Source of the DNA: Firmicutes bacterium UBA3941
GTDB taxonomy: Bacteria; Bacillota; Clostridia; Caldicoprobacterales; UBA3941
DNA length: 17,484 nucleotides
Direction: 5' to 3'
Assembly (NCBI GenBank): GCA_002385665.1
Contig: DGDX01000064.1
Coordinates: forward strand, 1 to 17,484
Part shown: positions 7,127 through 15,651 of the stretch, piece by piece
How the letters are laid out: every line of letters starts with the position of its first letter
Position numbering within the stretch: position 1 is the first letter of the stretch
The notes under the pieces: model-generated
Databases searched by the model: none
Seen by the model: the letters and a program-made list of their open reading frames with translations, nothing else
What the model was told of the DNA's origin: nothing
Translations under genes and position numbers: made by a program

Positions 7127-8459
7127 GGACAGGATAGATGTCTTGAAAGAAATATTTGTAAAGTGGCTCCAGGGATTATTGGAGATAGTAGCTTTTTTTC
7201 CAATATTGTTAACCCTTGGGGTTTTGATTATTCCCGCGGATGTTTGGATATGGATGATTTGTATATCCGGCTCTTATTTGCTGGGGCTTGTTCTAGGCAG
7301 TTATCTTCTGAAAAAACCCCGATATGCTCATATAGTTGCCGGGATACTTATAAATACCCTGTGGATATTATTACTCTCTCAAGGACCCTTAACCAAGATA
7401 GTGGTATTTTTGTCCGGAATCATTATCTTTGATCGGGGTATACGATTCCGTGGTTCAAAATGGGCAGACATGTTTCCCGACATGGCAATATGGGTGGCCC
7501 TACTGCTCTACCTGTTAGGAGGCCTCATATATAGCTTTGTACCGGTGTTAAAGCCCTATTTCCATATATTGGCATGGACTGGCTTTGTATACACCATAAT
7601 AGTATTGTTTACCATTAATACGGAGCAACTTAAAACAGCAGCCCAGCCTGCTGAAGGTAGCGTCCCGGTCTTTTCCTCAACGGTCATCAGGAATAATAGG
7701 ATTCTAATACTGTTATCAATTGCTCTTATAATGTTTATAAGTTATTTTGACGATTTTAAAAATGCCTGTGTATGGCTGTTCCAAAAAATAGGCCAGGGAA
7801 TTTTGGCAGTTGTCCTGTTCTTGTCAAAGCTATCCCCTATTTCTCATACCGGTCCAAGAGAACCAATGAGTCAGGATCCTCTAGAGATTTTGCCCGAAAT
7901 GGAAGTGGGAGAACCATCGTTATTTGCCATAATATTAGAGAAGATAATAATGGTAATCGGTGGGGCAGTATCATTGGTGTTAATATGGTTTGCATTAAAG
8001 ATCCTGTTCAGATTAATCAAGGAGGCCTTTAAGTGGTTATTGGAATTTCTTAAGAGTTACGTTATGTACCAGGAGAACGTCGGATTCATAGATGAAAAGG
8101 AGAAGCTTATAGGTCTTGCGGATATAGGGCGGGATTACAGGGATAGATTCCAGAACTGGCTAAAGAGTATTCTGGAAAGGGAGCCAAAATGGGAGGAACT
8201 ACAAAACAACCATCAGCGGATCAGGTTTTTATACCGGCATCTGATACTTAGGTGCTTATCCAGGGGATATACCTATAAGAAATACCTGACTCCTAAGGAG
8301 ACAGCCTTGGACATACTAGATTGGGATGGGGATATAAGCCCCGAAATAAAGGATCTGACCCATGCCTACGATGAGACCAGGTATGGGCAGACAGCGATTG
8401 AGGACAGCAAGGTCCACCAGCTTGCCAAAACCTTTTTGGAAAAGCAAAGGCGTTTTTAA
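7119..8459 (+). CDS. Polytopic membrane protein with C-terminal DUF4129 domain, no transglutaminase core
   Basis: This 446-residue protein has about nine predicted membrane helices (roughly 22-40, 43-63, 70-88, 91-105, 122-142, 148-166, 193-210, 217-236 and 268-299). A cytoplasmic C-terminal region follows. The part around 363-443 (QNNHQRIRFLYRHLILRCLS, then TPKETALDI) resembles DUF4129. In many bacteria the third gene of a MoxR-DUF58 operon is a TgpA-like protein with DUF3488, a periplasmic transglutaminase-like domain and then DUF4129. Here the span between the last two helices is only about 30 residues, so there is no room for the transglutaminase domain and no Cys-His-Asp core is seen. 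It may be a scaffold version, or the enzyme may lie elsewhere. The gene overlaps DUF58 by eight bases and ends the operon. Confidence 0.8.
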   Translation: MIKDRIDVLKEIFVKWLQGLLEIVAFFPILLTLGVLIIPADVWIWMICISGSYLLGLVLGSYLLKKPRYAHIVAGILINTLWILLLSQGPLTKIVVFLSGIIIFDRGIRFRGSKWADMFPDMAIWVALLLYLLGGLIYSFVPVLKPYFHILAWTGFVYTIIVLFTINTEQLKTAAQPAEGSVPVFSSTVIRNNRILILLSIALIMFISYFDDFKNACVWLFQKIGQGILAVVLFLSKLSPISHTGPREPMSQDPLEILPEMEVGEPSLFAIILEKIIMVIGGAVSLVLIWFALKILFRLIKEAFKWLLEFLKSYVMYQENVGFIDEKEKLIGLADIGRDYRDRFQNWLKSILEREPKWEELQNNHQRIRFLYRHLILRCLSRGYTYKKYLTPKETALDILDWDGDISPEIKDLTHAYDETRYGQTAIEDSKVHQLAKTFLEKQRRF

Positions 8460-8481
8460 CAGATACTATATCCAATGTAAC

Positions 8482-8566
8482 TTAACGCATTGTGCTAGTT
8501 CATAATCTTAAGTAATGAGCGGTCAATAGCCATTGGCAGCATATGATAACTAGCACAATAGGTTAA
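8482..8566. repeat. Long imperfect inverted-repeat element with apical stem
   Basis: The outer arms pair as TTAAC/GTTAA (8482-8486 with 8562-8566), a 2x2 internal loop, then a perfect 12-bp stem ATTGTGCTAGTT/AACTAGCACAAT (8489-8500 with 8548-8559). A two-base bulge and four more pairs (CATA/TATG) follow. Inside, GCGGTCAAT/ATTGGCAGC (8519-8527 with 8532-8540) forms an apical stem with one mismatch and loop AGCC. A related left arm occurs at 13964-13985. There is no U-tract, so this is not a standard terminator. It may be a non-autonomous element remnant, a structured RNA or a regulator-binding site upstream of the two-component genes. Confidence 0.65.
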
Positions 8567-8660
8567 CTTATCCTATGTGATATATAATATATGACAACAA
8601 AAGGTTCCACCTCAGAGAGGTATGGGTATAAATAAAGACAAGGGGGGATAGAGGAGATAT

Positions 8661-9368
8661 ATGTGCAGGAAAATTTTAGTTGTAGATGACGAAAGAGAAA
8701 TAGGAGAGCTGGTTAGGGATTACCTGGAAGCGGCAGAATACCAAGTTATACTGGCCTTTGACGGTCAAGAGGGATTTTGGTGCTGGAAAAATCACAGGCC
8801 GGATATGGCTATTTTGGATATTATGCTCCCCAAGATCGACGGAATGGAAATTTGCAGAAGGATTAGGATGGAATCCAATATACCCATTCTCATGCTGAGC
8901 GCAAAGAAAAGCGAGGAAGATAAGATAGTCGGGCTTGATTTAGGTGCCGATGATTATATAACTAAACCCTTCAGCCCCAAGGAATTGGTGGCCAGGGTCA
9001 ATGCTCATTTCAGGCGCGTGTCCCAAATGGCAGAGGAAGGGAGCAAGGAAAAGTTAGGGGACCAATTAGTATTTAAGGATCTTGTAATAGATTTCAAGGG
9101 GCATAGCCTCAAGGTTCGGGGTGAAGATGTTCCCCTGTCCGCCAAGGAATTTGAGGTTCTTAAATTCTTCGTTCTCAACGCCAATAAGGTTCTGACCAGA
9201 GAGGAAATCTACGATTATGTATGGGGATATCAGGAATATGGTGATATAAACACCGTAGCTGTCCACATAAGAAGGTTGAGAGAAAAGATGGAGGAGGACC
9301 CCTCAAGGCCCATGTACATTCAAACCATATGGGGGGTAGGTTACAAATTTGTAGGTGAGAAATTGTGA
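8661..9368 (+). CDS. OmpR/PhoB-type response regulator
   Basis: This 235-residue regulator has a receiver domain (1-120) and a C-terminal winged-helix DNA-binding domain (about 135-233). The receiver shows the acidic pair D10/D11, phospho-acceptor D53 in AILDIMLPKIDG, S80 and K102 in ITKPF, so it should be phosphorylated normally. The DNA-binding part has LSAKEFEVLKFFVLNANKVL and the terminal TIWGVGYKF typical of the family. Start ATG 8661 follows GAGGAG closely, with a G-rich AGGGGGG slightly upstream. The histidine kinase gene begins within its stop codon (GTGA overlap), so the two are translationally coupled. Targets are not shown; nagA and the family-2 glycosidase downstream are candidates by position. 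Confidence 0.95.
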   Translation: MCRKILVVDDEREIGELVRDYLEAAEYQVILAFDGQEGFWCWKNHRPDMAILDIMLPKIDGMEICRRIRMESNIPILMLSAKKSEEDKIVGLDLGADDYITKPFSPKELVARVNAHFRRVSQMAEEGSKEKLGDQLVFKDLVIDFKGHSLKVRGEDVPLSAKEFEVLKFFVLNANKVLTREEIYDYVWGYQEYGDINTVAVHIRRLREKMEEDPSRPMYIQTIWGVGYKFVGEKL

Positions 9369-10771
9369 AACTGGGAATTCGCACCAAGCTCATAATAGCC
9401 TTCGTTCTGGTGATCATAGGGCCGATTGCAAACACCTTTATTATGATGGCCATAGCCATTGCAAAGTTGAACCATGATCCGGAGATCGTTAAGTTTAATA
9501 GCCTGAACAAGAATTTTCAAAGGGTTATAAGCAGTGTGGAAGAAAACTTTAATATAATAGATGATTATGAGACCTTTGATGGGATTTTGAGGCCCATCGT
9601 GGAGGAGTTCGATGGCAGCGTCAGGGTAGTGGACACCGAAGGGGACGTACTCTATGATTCCAGGGGGCCTAAGGATGGTATAATGGACGAGTCCCTTGGG
9701 CCGGAAACCGGTATATTTAGTCTAACCAGGTACTCCTATACTACGAAGATAGAAAGAAAGGGAGAAATAGTAGGGAAAATCATAATCGACTATGATATCA
9801 ACCTGATGCCGGCCCAAATAGCCAGGAAGGTTTCATATCATTTCAGGATTAGCTATATACTGGGTTTGGGATCTATTGTATTATTCATATCTCTGTTTTC
9901 CCGGATTATTTCCAGAAGCGTTTTAGTACCCCTGGATGAATTAAATAGGGCCACTGAGAGCATAGCAAAAGGCGATCTGGACTTTGTTATAAAGTACAAG
10001 AGAAACAACGAGTTGGGCCGGCTTTGCCAGGCCTTTGAAACGATGCGCGACAAGCTCAAGGCATCCATAGAAGAGCAACTGGCCTCGGAAAGGCAGCGAA
10101 AGGAGATGATAGGGGTCATCTCCCACGATCTGCGTACTCCTATCTCATCCATAAAAGGATATGTTGAAGCCCTACAGGACGGCATGGCCCGGGATGAGAA
10201 ACAGTTTCAAAGATATCTTAAAGTGATACAGGACAAGACTGATAGGTTGGATGCACTTATTGACGACCTTTTTCTATACTCCCAGATGGAATTAGGGAAC
10301 TTGAAGATGAACTTGGAACTAACGGATAGTAGGGCTATGCTTGAGGATATAATGAATTCCGTATCTATGGATCTGGAGAACAAGACCATGGAGATAGTGG
10401 TAAAAAGACCCTTTCCCTCGGTACGGGTCAGGGCTGATATAAAAAGGATCGCCCAAGTTGTAGATAATATACTGCAGAATGCAGTCAAGTATGCAGAGAA
10501 TGATGGGGTAATAGAGGTGATGGCGACGGTAGATGACGGCTATTTGGCCATATCCATATCCGATAACGGTATAGGCATAGCCAAGGAGGACCTCCCCCAC
10601 ATCTTTGAACTGTTCTACAGGGGGGAGAAATCCCGATCAAGACATTATGGAGGTACCGGGCTAGGTCTGGCAATTTGTAAAAATATCGTTGAACAACATG
10701 GTGGCAAAATTTGGGCTGAAAGTCATTTAGGAGAAGGTACCACTATATCCTTTACCCTTCCTGTAGTGTAA
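9365..10771 (+). CDS. Membrane sensor histidine kinase (HAMP-HisKA-HATPase)
   Basis: The 468-residue kinase starts at GTG 9365, six bases after AGGTGA, and overlaps the regulator gene. The order is TM1 (about 8-32), an extracytoplasmic sensor region of about 130 residues, TM2 (about 163-185), HAMP linker (185-237), HisKA with phospho-acceptor H254 in ISHDLRTPISSIKGYVEALQ, and a HATPase domain. The HATPase has the N box around N372 (DNILQNAVKY), the G1 box SDNGIGI (399-405), and the G2 region HYGGTGLGLAI (427-437). All catalytic boxes are intact. The sensor region is PAS/CACHE-sized (VRVVDTEGDVLYDSRG at 87-102), but the ligand is unknown. With the regulator it forms a complete two-component pair. 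nagA follows after 32 bp with no terminator, so it may be in the same transcript. Confidence 0.95.
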   Translation: MKLGIRTKLIIAFVLVIIGPIANTFIMMAIAIAKLNHDPEIVKFNSLNKNFQRVISSVEENFNIIDDYETFDGILRPIVEEFDGSVRVVDTEGDVLYDSRGPKDGIMDESLGPETGIFSLTRYSYTTKIERKGEIVGKIIIDYDINLMPAQIARKVSYHFRISYILGLGSIVLFISLFSRIISRSVLVPLDELNRATESIAKGDLDFVIKYKRNNELGRLCQAFETMRDKLKASIEEQLASERQRKEMIGVISHDLRTPISSIKGYVEALQDGMARDEKQFQRYLKVIQDKTDRLDALIDDLFLYSQMELGNLKMNLELTDSRAMLEDIMNSVSMDLENKTMEIVVKRPFPSVRVRADIKRIAQVVDNILQNAVKYAENDGVIEVMATVDDGYLAISISDNGIGIAKEDLPHIFELFYRGEKSRSRHYGGTGLGLAICKNIVEQHGGKIWAESHLGEGTTISFTLPVV

Positions 10772-10803
10772 TAGAAAGTACAAAATGAGAATGGAGGGAA
10801 GAC

Positions 10804-11964
10804 ATGATTATTCTGAAAAATGGGAGATATTTATCGGCGCAGGGAGAATTTCTGGAGGGAGATATATACATCGAAGATGAAGCTATAAAGAAAATTAGTA
10901 AGTCGGGCGGAACCTCAGATTCAGCATCTGGTGGGGAAGGTATCCAGGTAATTGACCTGGAGGGTAAAAGGGTTATTCCGGGTCTCATCGATATGCATAC
11001 CCATGGGGCCATAGGCTATGATGTCAGCGTTGCCAGCCCCGAGGAGATCTGTGAGCTTACCAGGTACTATTCCGACAGGGGAGTGACTTCCTTTTTCCCG
11101 ACAACCATAACTACCAGCAGGGAGAACATCAAGGCTGCACTAAGAAATATCAAGGAAGCATCAAAGATGGAAGGCAGGGGTGCCTCTATAGACGGAGTTC
11201 ACATCGAAGGACCCTTTATAAATGCGGAGAAGAAAGGTACCCATGACCCTAATTGGATTGTTACACCAAGAAAAGCCGACTATGACGAGTATCGTGAGAT
11301 AATGGGAGACCTAAAGATTCATATTACCGTTGCCCCCGAAATAGAGGGTGGAATGGAATTTATAGACTATGTTGTTAAAAATGGTGGAACAGTAGGTATA
11401 GGCCATTCCAATAGCGATTATAATATGGCCTTGGAAGGGATAAGGGCAGGAGCATCCATATTCACCCACCTATTTAACGCAATGGTTGGTATACACCATC
11501 GGGAACCGGGTACAGTGGGTGCTGCCCTAACCGGTGACGCTTACGTAGAGATAATAAGCGACGGAATGCATATCCATCCGGCGGTGGTTAAGATTGCTAT
11601 CAATGCAAAGGGGCCGGAAGGGGTAGTCCTGGTTACCGATTCTATGCACGCAGCAGGTCATGGTCAGGGAGAATATGATTTTGGTGGATATAAGATCGTA
11701 ATAGAGGGTGGGGTTGCCAAACAGGAGGATGGAACCTTGGCAGGGAGCATTATAAACCTTATGGATGCGGTAAAGAACGCTATGAATTTTGCCGGCCTTT
11801 CACTGGAAGATGCTGTTGCCATGGCCACCATTAATCCTGCCAAGGTGCTGGGCCTTTATGACAGGATAGGCTCTATTGAACCCGGCAAACGGGCTGATCT
11901 GGTGGTATTGGATGAGGATTTGGAGGTAAATATGGTGTTTTGCAGGGGAAGCCGGGTAAAATGA
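10804..11964 (+). CDS. nagA: N-acetylglucosamine-6-phosphate deacetylase
   Basis: NagA removes acetate from N-acetylglucosamine 6-phosphate to give glucosamine 6-phosphate in the cytoplasm, a step in using amino sugars and recycled cell-wall sugars. The 386-residue protein has the normal length and all expected motifs of the amidohydrolase fold: HTHGAIGYD with H65/H67, the metal ligand E135 in GVHIEGPFIN, H201 in GIGHSNSDY, H222 in THLFNAM, substrate-site HHREPGTVGA (231-240) and the catalytic D279 in VTDSMHAAG. The C-terminal GKRADLVVLD closes the beta-sandwich domain. The ATG follows GGAGGG. There is no nagB (glucosamine-6-phosphate deaminase) next to it, so the next step must be encoded elsewhere. 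Identity is strong. Confidence 0.95.
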   Translation: MIILKNGRYLSAQGEFLEGDIYIEDEAIKKISKSGGTSDSASGGEGIQVIDLEGKRVIPGLIDMHTHGAIGYDVSVASPEEICELTRYYSDRGVTSFFPTTITTSRENIKAALRNIKEASKMEGRGASIDGVHIEGPFINAEKKGTHDPNWIVTPRKADYDEYREIMGDLKIHITVAPEIEGGMEFIDYVVKNGGTVGIGHSNSDYNMALEGIRAGASIFTHLFNAMVGIHHREPGTVGAALTGDAYVEIISDGMHIHPAVVKIAINAKGPEGVVLVTDSMHAAGHGQGEYDFGGYKIVIEGGVAKQEDGTLAGSIINLMDAVKNAMNFAGLSLEDAVAMATINPAKVLGLYDRIGSIEPGKRADLVVLDEDLEVNMVFCRGSRVK

Positions 11965-12085
11965 TTCTTCACGGTTTCCTCCACCACCTTTGCCTTTATA
12001 TAGACCGACATGGCCTTCTGGTTATAAGTGATTTACAAAATAAACATTGTTATTAATTGAATGTAATCGAATAATAAATGAAGCC

Positions 12086-12090
12086 GGGAG
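12086..12090 (+). promoter_or_regulatory. Ribosome-binding site that sets the GH2 start
   Basis: GGGAG, in the context GGGAGTGAT, lies eight bases before ATG 12099. The in-frame ATG at 12078 lies upstream of this site and has no Shine-Dalgarno sequence, so 12099 is the better start. Confidence 0.7.
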
Positions 12091-12098
12091 TGATAAAC

Positions 12099-13832
12099 AT
12101 GACTAATATCCCCAGGCCTGAATATCCCAGGCCTCAATTTAGAAGAGAAAACAGTTGGATGAACTTAAACGGAGAATGGGAATTTTCTTTCGATAGGGAT
12201 ACCTTCGATATGAAGATAATGGTCCCCTATGCCTATCAGACAAAACTGTCCGGTATCAATATACAGGATTTTCATGATATAGTCTGGTACCGGAAACGCT
12301 TTGTCCTACCCACTCATATGAAGGGTAAAAGAATACTTCTCCATTTTGGTGCTGTGGACTATGAATGCGATGTTTGGGTTAACGGTCAACATGCTACCTA
12401 TCACATCGGTGGACACATTGGCTTTAGTGTGGAGATAACGGACCTTATAAAGGATGGGGAAAACGAGATTGTGGTAAAGGCGAAAGATGACACCCTGGAT
12501 CTGGAAATGCCCAGAGGGAAGCAGTATTGGAAGGAGAGATCCGAAGGAATCTTCTATACCAGGACTACGGGTATCTGGCAGACAGTCTGGCTTGAAGCGG
12601 TGCCCCATAGCTATCTCAAGAGGGTATGGATGACCCCCGATCTTGACGATGAGGCTTTGGATATTGAATATGAGATAGACGGGAGCATGAAGGACAAGCG
12701 CCTAAAATGCCTTATTAGTTATCAGGGTATTATGCTGGCCGAACACACCCTTTGTCAGGTGAGGAACAGAGGCACCTTCAGGGCGGTAATAGATCGCCAG
12801 ACCCTGCTTGAGGCCAATATCCATGAGAATATGGAATGGACCCCGGAAAATCCAAGATTGTTTGATATAGATTTTTATATCTGTGAAGATGATAGGGTCA
12901 TAGACGAGGTAAATTCCTATTTTGGTATGCGTAAGATATCCATAGTGGACGGGAAATTCATGCTAAATAACAGGCCTTATTATCAAAAATTAGTTCTGGA
13001 CCAGGGGTATTGGGAGGATTCCCTGTTAACAGCCCCCAATGATGAGGCTTTCGTTACAGATATTCGTCTGGCCAAGGAGATGGGGTTCAATGGAGCAAGG
13101 AAGCATCAGAAGATAGAGGATCCCAGATACTTTTACTGGGCAGATAAGCTGGGCTTTCTGGTATGGGGCGAGATGGCGGCTAACTATGTCTATTCACGCC
13201 GTGCTGTGAAACGTCTGATCAACGAATGGATGGAAGAAGTGTTCAGGGACTACAACCATCCTTCCATAGTCGCCTGGACACCCATCAACGAGTCCTGGGG
13301 AGTGCCAAATATACTGGTCAAAGGTGAGGATCAGAGCCTCAGCGTAGCTCTGGTGTATTTGATCAAGTCCCTGGACCAAAGCAGGCCGGTTATATCCAAC
13401 GATGGATGGGAGCATACCTGCTCAGATCTCTTTACTATACACGACTATTGTCCCGATAAAGAGGTGCTCAAAGACAGGTACGGCACCCTGGAGAGCATTC
13501 TCAATGGCATGCCGGCCGGTAAGCGCATGTTTGCCCAGGGCTGGGGATATCAAGGCCAACCCATACTCTTAACTGAGTTCGGGGGTATTTCCTACAAGAC
13601 CGGAGACTGGGAGGGCTGGGGTTATTCCAGCGCCAGCTCAGGGGAGGACTACGCCAAAAGGTATTACGAGGTAGTGTCTGCCGTACTGGAATCTCCGCTG
13701 ATCCAGGGATTTTGCTATACCCAGCTAACGGATGTAGAGCAGGAGATCAATGGGCTGTTGACCTATGATCGCAAACCCAAGATTGATCTAAATATTATCA
13801 GGGAAATAAATGAGGGGAAACTAAAACTGTAG
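12099..13832 (+). CDS. Cytoplasmic glycoside hydrolase family 2 enzyme (specificity unknown)
   Basis: From ATG 12099 the protein has 577 residues, beginning MTNIPRPEYPRPQFRRENSW. It shows the three GH2 parts in order. The first is the N-terminal sugar-binding jelly roll (LNGEWEFSFD, then YECDVWVNGQHATYHIGGH). The second is the immunoglobulin-like middle domain. The third is the TIM barrel, with acid/base E398 in AWTPINESWGV and probable nucleophile E493 in PILLTEFGGISY. No signal peptide is present, so it acts on imported sugars. GH2 includes beta-galactosidases, glucuronidases and mannosidases, and the NESWG variant belongs to a poorly characterised branch, so no substrate is claimed. It lies 134 bp after nagA with no clear terminator between them, and is followed by a strong terminator at 13928. 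The neighbouring nagA makes an amino-sugar glycoside a reasonable but unproven substrate. Confidence 0.88.
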   Translation: MTNIPRPEYPRPQFRRENSWMNLNGEWEFSFDRDTFDMKIMVPYAYQTKLSGINIQDFHDIVWYRKRFVLPTHMKGKRILLHFGAVDYECDVWVNGQHATYHIGGHIGFSVEITDLIKDGENEIVVKAKDDTLDLEMPRGKQYWKERSEGIFYTRTTGIWQTVWLEAVPHSYLKRVWMTPDLDDEALDIEYEIDGSMKDKRLKCLISYQGIMLAEHTLCQVRNRGTFRAVIDRQTLLEANIHENMEWTPENPRLFDIDFYICEDDRVIDEVNSYFGMRKISIVDGKFMLNNRPYYQKLVLDQGYWEDSLLTAPNDEAFVTDIRLAKEMGFNGARKHQKIEDPRYFYWADKLGFLVWGEMAANYVYSRRAVKRLINEWMEEVFRDYNHPSIVAWTPINESWGVPNILVKGEDQSLSVALVYLIKSLDQSRPVISNDGWEHTCSDLFTIHDYCPDKEVLKDRYGTLESILNGMPAGKRMFAQGWGYQGQPILLTEFGGISYKTGDWEGWGYSSASSGEDYAKRYYEVVSAVLESPLIQGFCYTQLTDVEQEINGLLTYDRKPKIDLNIIREINEGKLKL

Positions 13833-13927
13833 TCCCATATAGAGGACATATGCTAGTCTCAGATAAAATCAATGATGACAGCGATTCACTTAGTTTTCCA
13901 TAAGCTCTTACTTATATCAAAACATGA

Positions 13928-13958
13928 GGGATAGGAAGTTCAATTCCTATCCCTTTTT
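13928..13958 (+). terminator. Intrinsic terminator after the GH2 gene
   Basis: GGGATAGGAA and TTCCTATCCC form a perfect 10-bp stem with loop GTTCAA, followed directly by TTTTT. It lies 95 bases past the GH2 stop codon and is the clearest terminator in the window. It separates the sugar unit from glnA. Confidence 0.9.
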
Positions 13959-13963
13959 GAATT

Positions 13964-13985
13964 ACGCCTTGTGCTGGTTCATTAT
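13964..13985 (+). repeat. Diverged second copy of the 8482-8566 repeat arm
   Basis: These 22 bases match 8485-8506 at 19 positions, with the shared core TTGTGCTRGTTCATWAT. No matching right arm is found downstream, so this is a half copy or a decayed element. Confidence 0.5.
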
Positions 13986-14176
13986 ACTTACACCCACTGT
14001 TTCTGTTAACCATATTTTATACAAATTGATGATTTAGTTCTATCACTAGGGAGGATGGATTTGTAATTATCACAAGAGGTTATTTTATAAAATTCCCTTT
14101 TGAATATTCAACTGTCAGCAATACGTGATATAATACCCTTGTTAATGCCAGGTGTAGATAATACTTTCTAGTTCCT

Positions 14177-14205
14177 TTGACAGAGATATAATCCCAATAT
14201 ATAAT
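14177..14205 (+). promoter_or_regulatory. Consensus sigma-A promoter for glnA
   Basis: TTGACA (14177-14182) and TATAAT (14200-14205) are both perfect and separated by 17 bases. Transcription would start near 14212, leaving an untranslated leader of roughly 108 bases before glnA. Confidence 0.85.
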
Positions 14206-14319
14206 GGCGATAAATATAAAAAATACAAGTTATCCGGGAAATGGATCAAGCATGGCCAATATGGAACAGGTTTGAAATGATAATTTAAGGATTATCCACA
14301 ATTAAGGGAGGATTGTTAT

Positions 14320-15651
14320 ATGACCAAGTACAGCAGGGAAGATATAAAGAGAATATGTCAAGAGGAAAAGGTAAAGTTTGTCCGACTCCAATTCACAGAT
14401 ATCTTTGGCACCATGAAAAATGTAGCTATTACAGTCCAACAACTGGATAAGGCCTTAAATAATCAAATGATGTTCGACGGCTCTTCTATAGAGGGCTTTG
14501 TTAGAATCGAGGAATCGGATATGTATCTCTATCCCGACCCTGATTCCTTTGTAATATTTCCATGGAGCAGCGGGCAGGGGAAAGTGGCCCGGCTGATCTG
14601 TGACGTATACAATGCGGATGGGACACCCTTTGAGGGCTGCCCAAGAAATACCTTAAAGAGGGTTTTAAAAGAGGCAGAGGATATGGGATATAGGATGTGC
14701 GTGGGTCCTGAAGCGGAGTTTTTTCTCTTCCATATAGACGAGGATGGGAAACCTACCACCAATACCCATGACAATGCAGGATATTTCGATTTAGGACCCG
14801 TGGACTTGGGAGAGAGTGCCCGTCAGGAGATGTGTATAACCCTGGAGCAGATGGGTTTTGAAATCGAGGCTTCGCACCATGAATTAGCTCCTGGACAGCA
14901 TGAGATAGATTTTAAATACGATGATGCCCTGGCTACAGCCGACAATGTAATGACCTTTAAAATGGTGGTCAGAATAGTTGCCCAGCGCCATGGACTTCAT
15001 GCCACCTTTATGCCAAAGCCTGTATTTGGCATAGCAGGTTCCGGAATGCATCTCAACCAATCCCTCTTCTGCGGTGAGGACAACGCCTTTTATGATCCAA
15101 ATGGGGAGATGGAGCTTAGCGATGTGGCCATGTACTATATAGGTGGGCTTATGGAACATGCACCTGCCATAACGGCTATAACCAACCCCTTGGTTAATTC
15201 CTATAAGAGGCTGGTATCAGGATACGAGGCTCCGGTCTATATCGCCTGGTCTGGACAAAACAGAAGTCCCCTTATCCGGATACCGGCAAACCGGGGAACA
15301 GGGACGAGGGTTGAGCTGAGGAGCCCGGATCCTGCATGTAATCCCTATTTGGCATTGGCCGTCACATTGAAGGCCGGGCTTGAAGGGATAAAGAACAGGA
15401 TTCTACCACCAGATCCCGTCAATTGTAACATCTATGATATGACGGAACAGGAGAGGCTGGACGGACATATTCCCCGGCTTCCCAGTAATCTAGCCAACGC
15501 CATTCGGGCCCTGGAGGCGGATAGAGTTATTCAGGAAGCCCTGGGCCAGCATATCTACAGTCGTTATGTAGAGGCTAAGAAGATTGAGTGGGATGAGTAT
15601 AAGGTGCAGGTAACCCCCTGGGAACTAAAAAGGTATATAAGCAAGTTTTGA
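14320..15651 (+). CDS. glnA: Type I-alpha glutamine synthetase
   Basis: Glutamine synthetase joins ammonia to glutamate using ATP in the cytoplasm and works as a dodecamer. The 443-residue length is that of the Firmicute GSI-alpha form. Visible motifs are [19 protein letters not shown] (51-69), GPEAEFFLF with metal ligands E131/E133, [13 protein letters not shown] with E188 and E195, [17 protein letters not shown] with H244, the flexible-loop glutamate E303, and the [10 protein letters not shown] loop. R62, the residue used for glutamine feedback inhibition in Bacillus GS, is present. The 25-residue insertion and adenylylation loop of the GSI-beta type are absent, so control by adenylylation is unlikely. 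The start follows AAGGGAGGA, and a consensus promoter lies upstream. No glnR gene is adjacent in this window. Confidence 0.96.
   Translation: MTKYSREDIKRICQEEKVKFVRLQFTDIFGTMKNVAITVQQLDKALNNQMMFDGSSIEGFVRIEESDMYLYPDPDSFVIFPWSSGQGKVARLICDVYNADGTPFEGCPRNTLKRVLKEAEDMGYRMCVGPEAEFFLFHIDEDGKPTTNTHDNAGYFDLGPVDLGESARQEMCITLEQMGFEIEASHHELAPGQHEIDFKYDDALATADNVMTFKMVVRIVAQRHGLHATFMPKPVFGIAGSGMHLNQSLFCGEDNAFYDPNGEMELSDVAMYYIGGLMEHAPAITAITNPLVNSYKRLVSGYEAPVYIAWSGQNRSPLIRIPANRGTGTRVELRSPDPACNPYLALAVTLKAGLEGIKNRILPPDPVNCNIYDMTEQERLDGHIPRLPSNLANAIRALEADRVIQEALGQHIYSRYVEAKKIEWDEYKVQVTPWELKRYISKF

Larger units (their letters stand above)
13833..14319. other. 487-bp gap with terminator, repeat copy and glnA promoter
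   Basis: The gap contains, in order, the GH2 terminator (13928-13958), a diverged copy of the left arm of the 8482 element (13964-13985), and the consensus glnA promoter (14177-14205). A second possible -10, TATAAT, lies in GTGATATAATACCC near 14120. No protein gene is supported. A GlnR-type operator (TGTNA-N7-TNACA) was looked for by eye and not found. Confidence 0.6.

Noticed and set aside
12062..12075. A cre-like site (TGTAATCG...) upstream of the GH2 gene
   Set aside because: Only the first half matches the catabolite-repression consensus; the second half has several mismatches.
11965..12098. Protein-like reading on the minus strand after nagA (YNQKAMSVYIKAKVVEETVK)
   Set aside because: The frame runs on into the antisense of nagA, has no start with a ribosome site and matches no family I know. 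It could be a remnant, but the stretch is too short to support.
14204..14275. A 23-codon ORF (starting MAINIKNTSYPGNG) before glnA
   Set aside because: Its ATG overlaps the -10 hexamer of the consensus promoter, so it would not be in the transcript, and it has no ribosome site.
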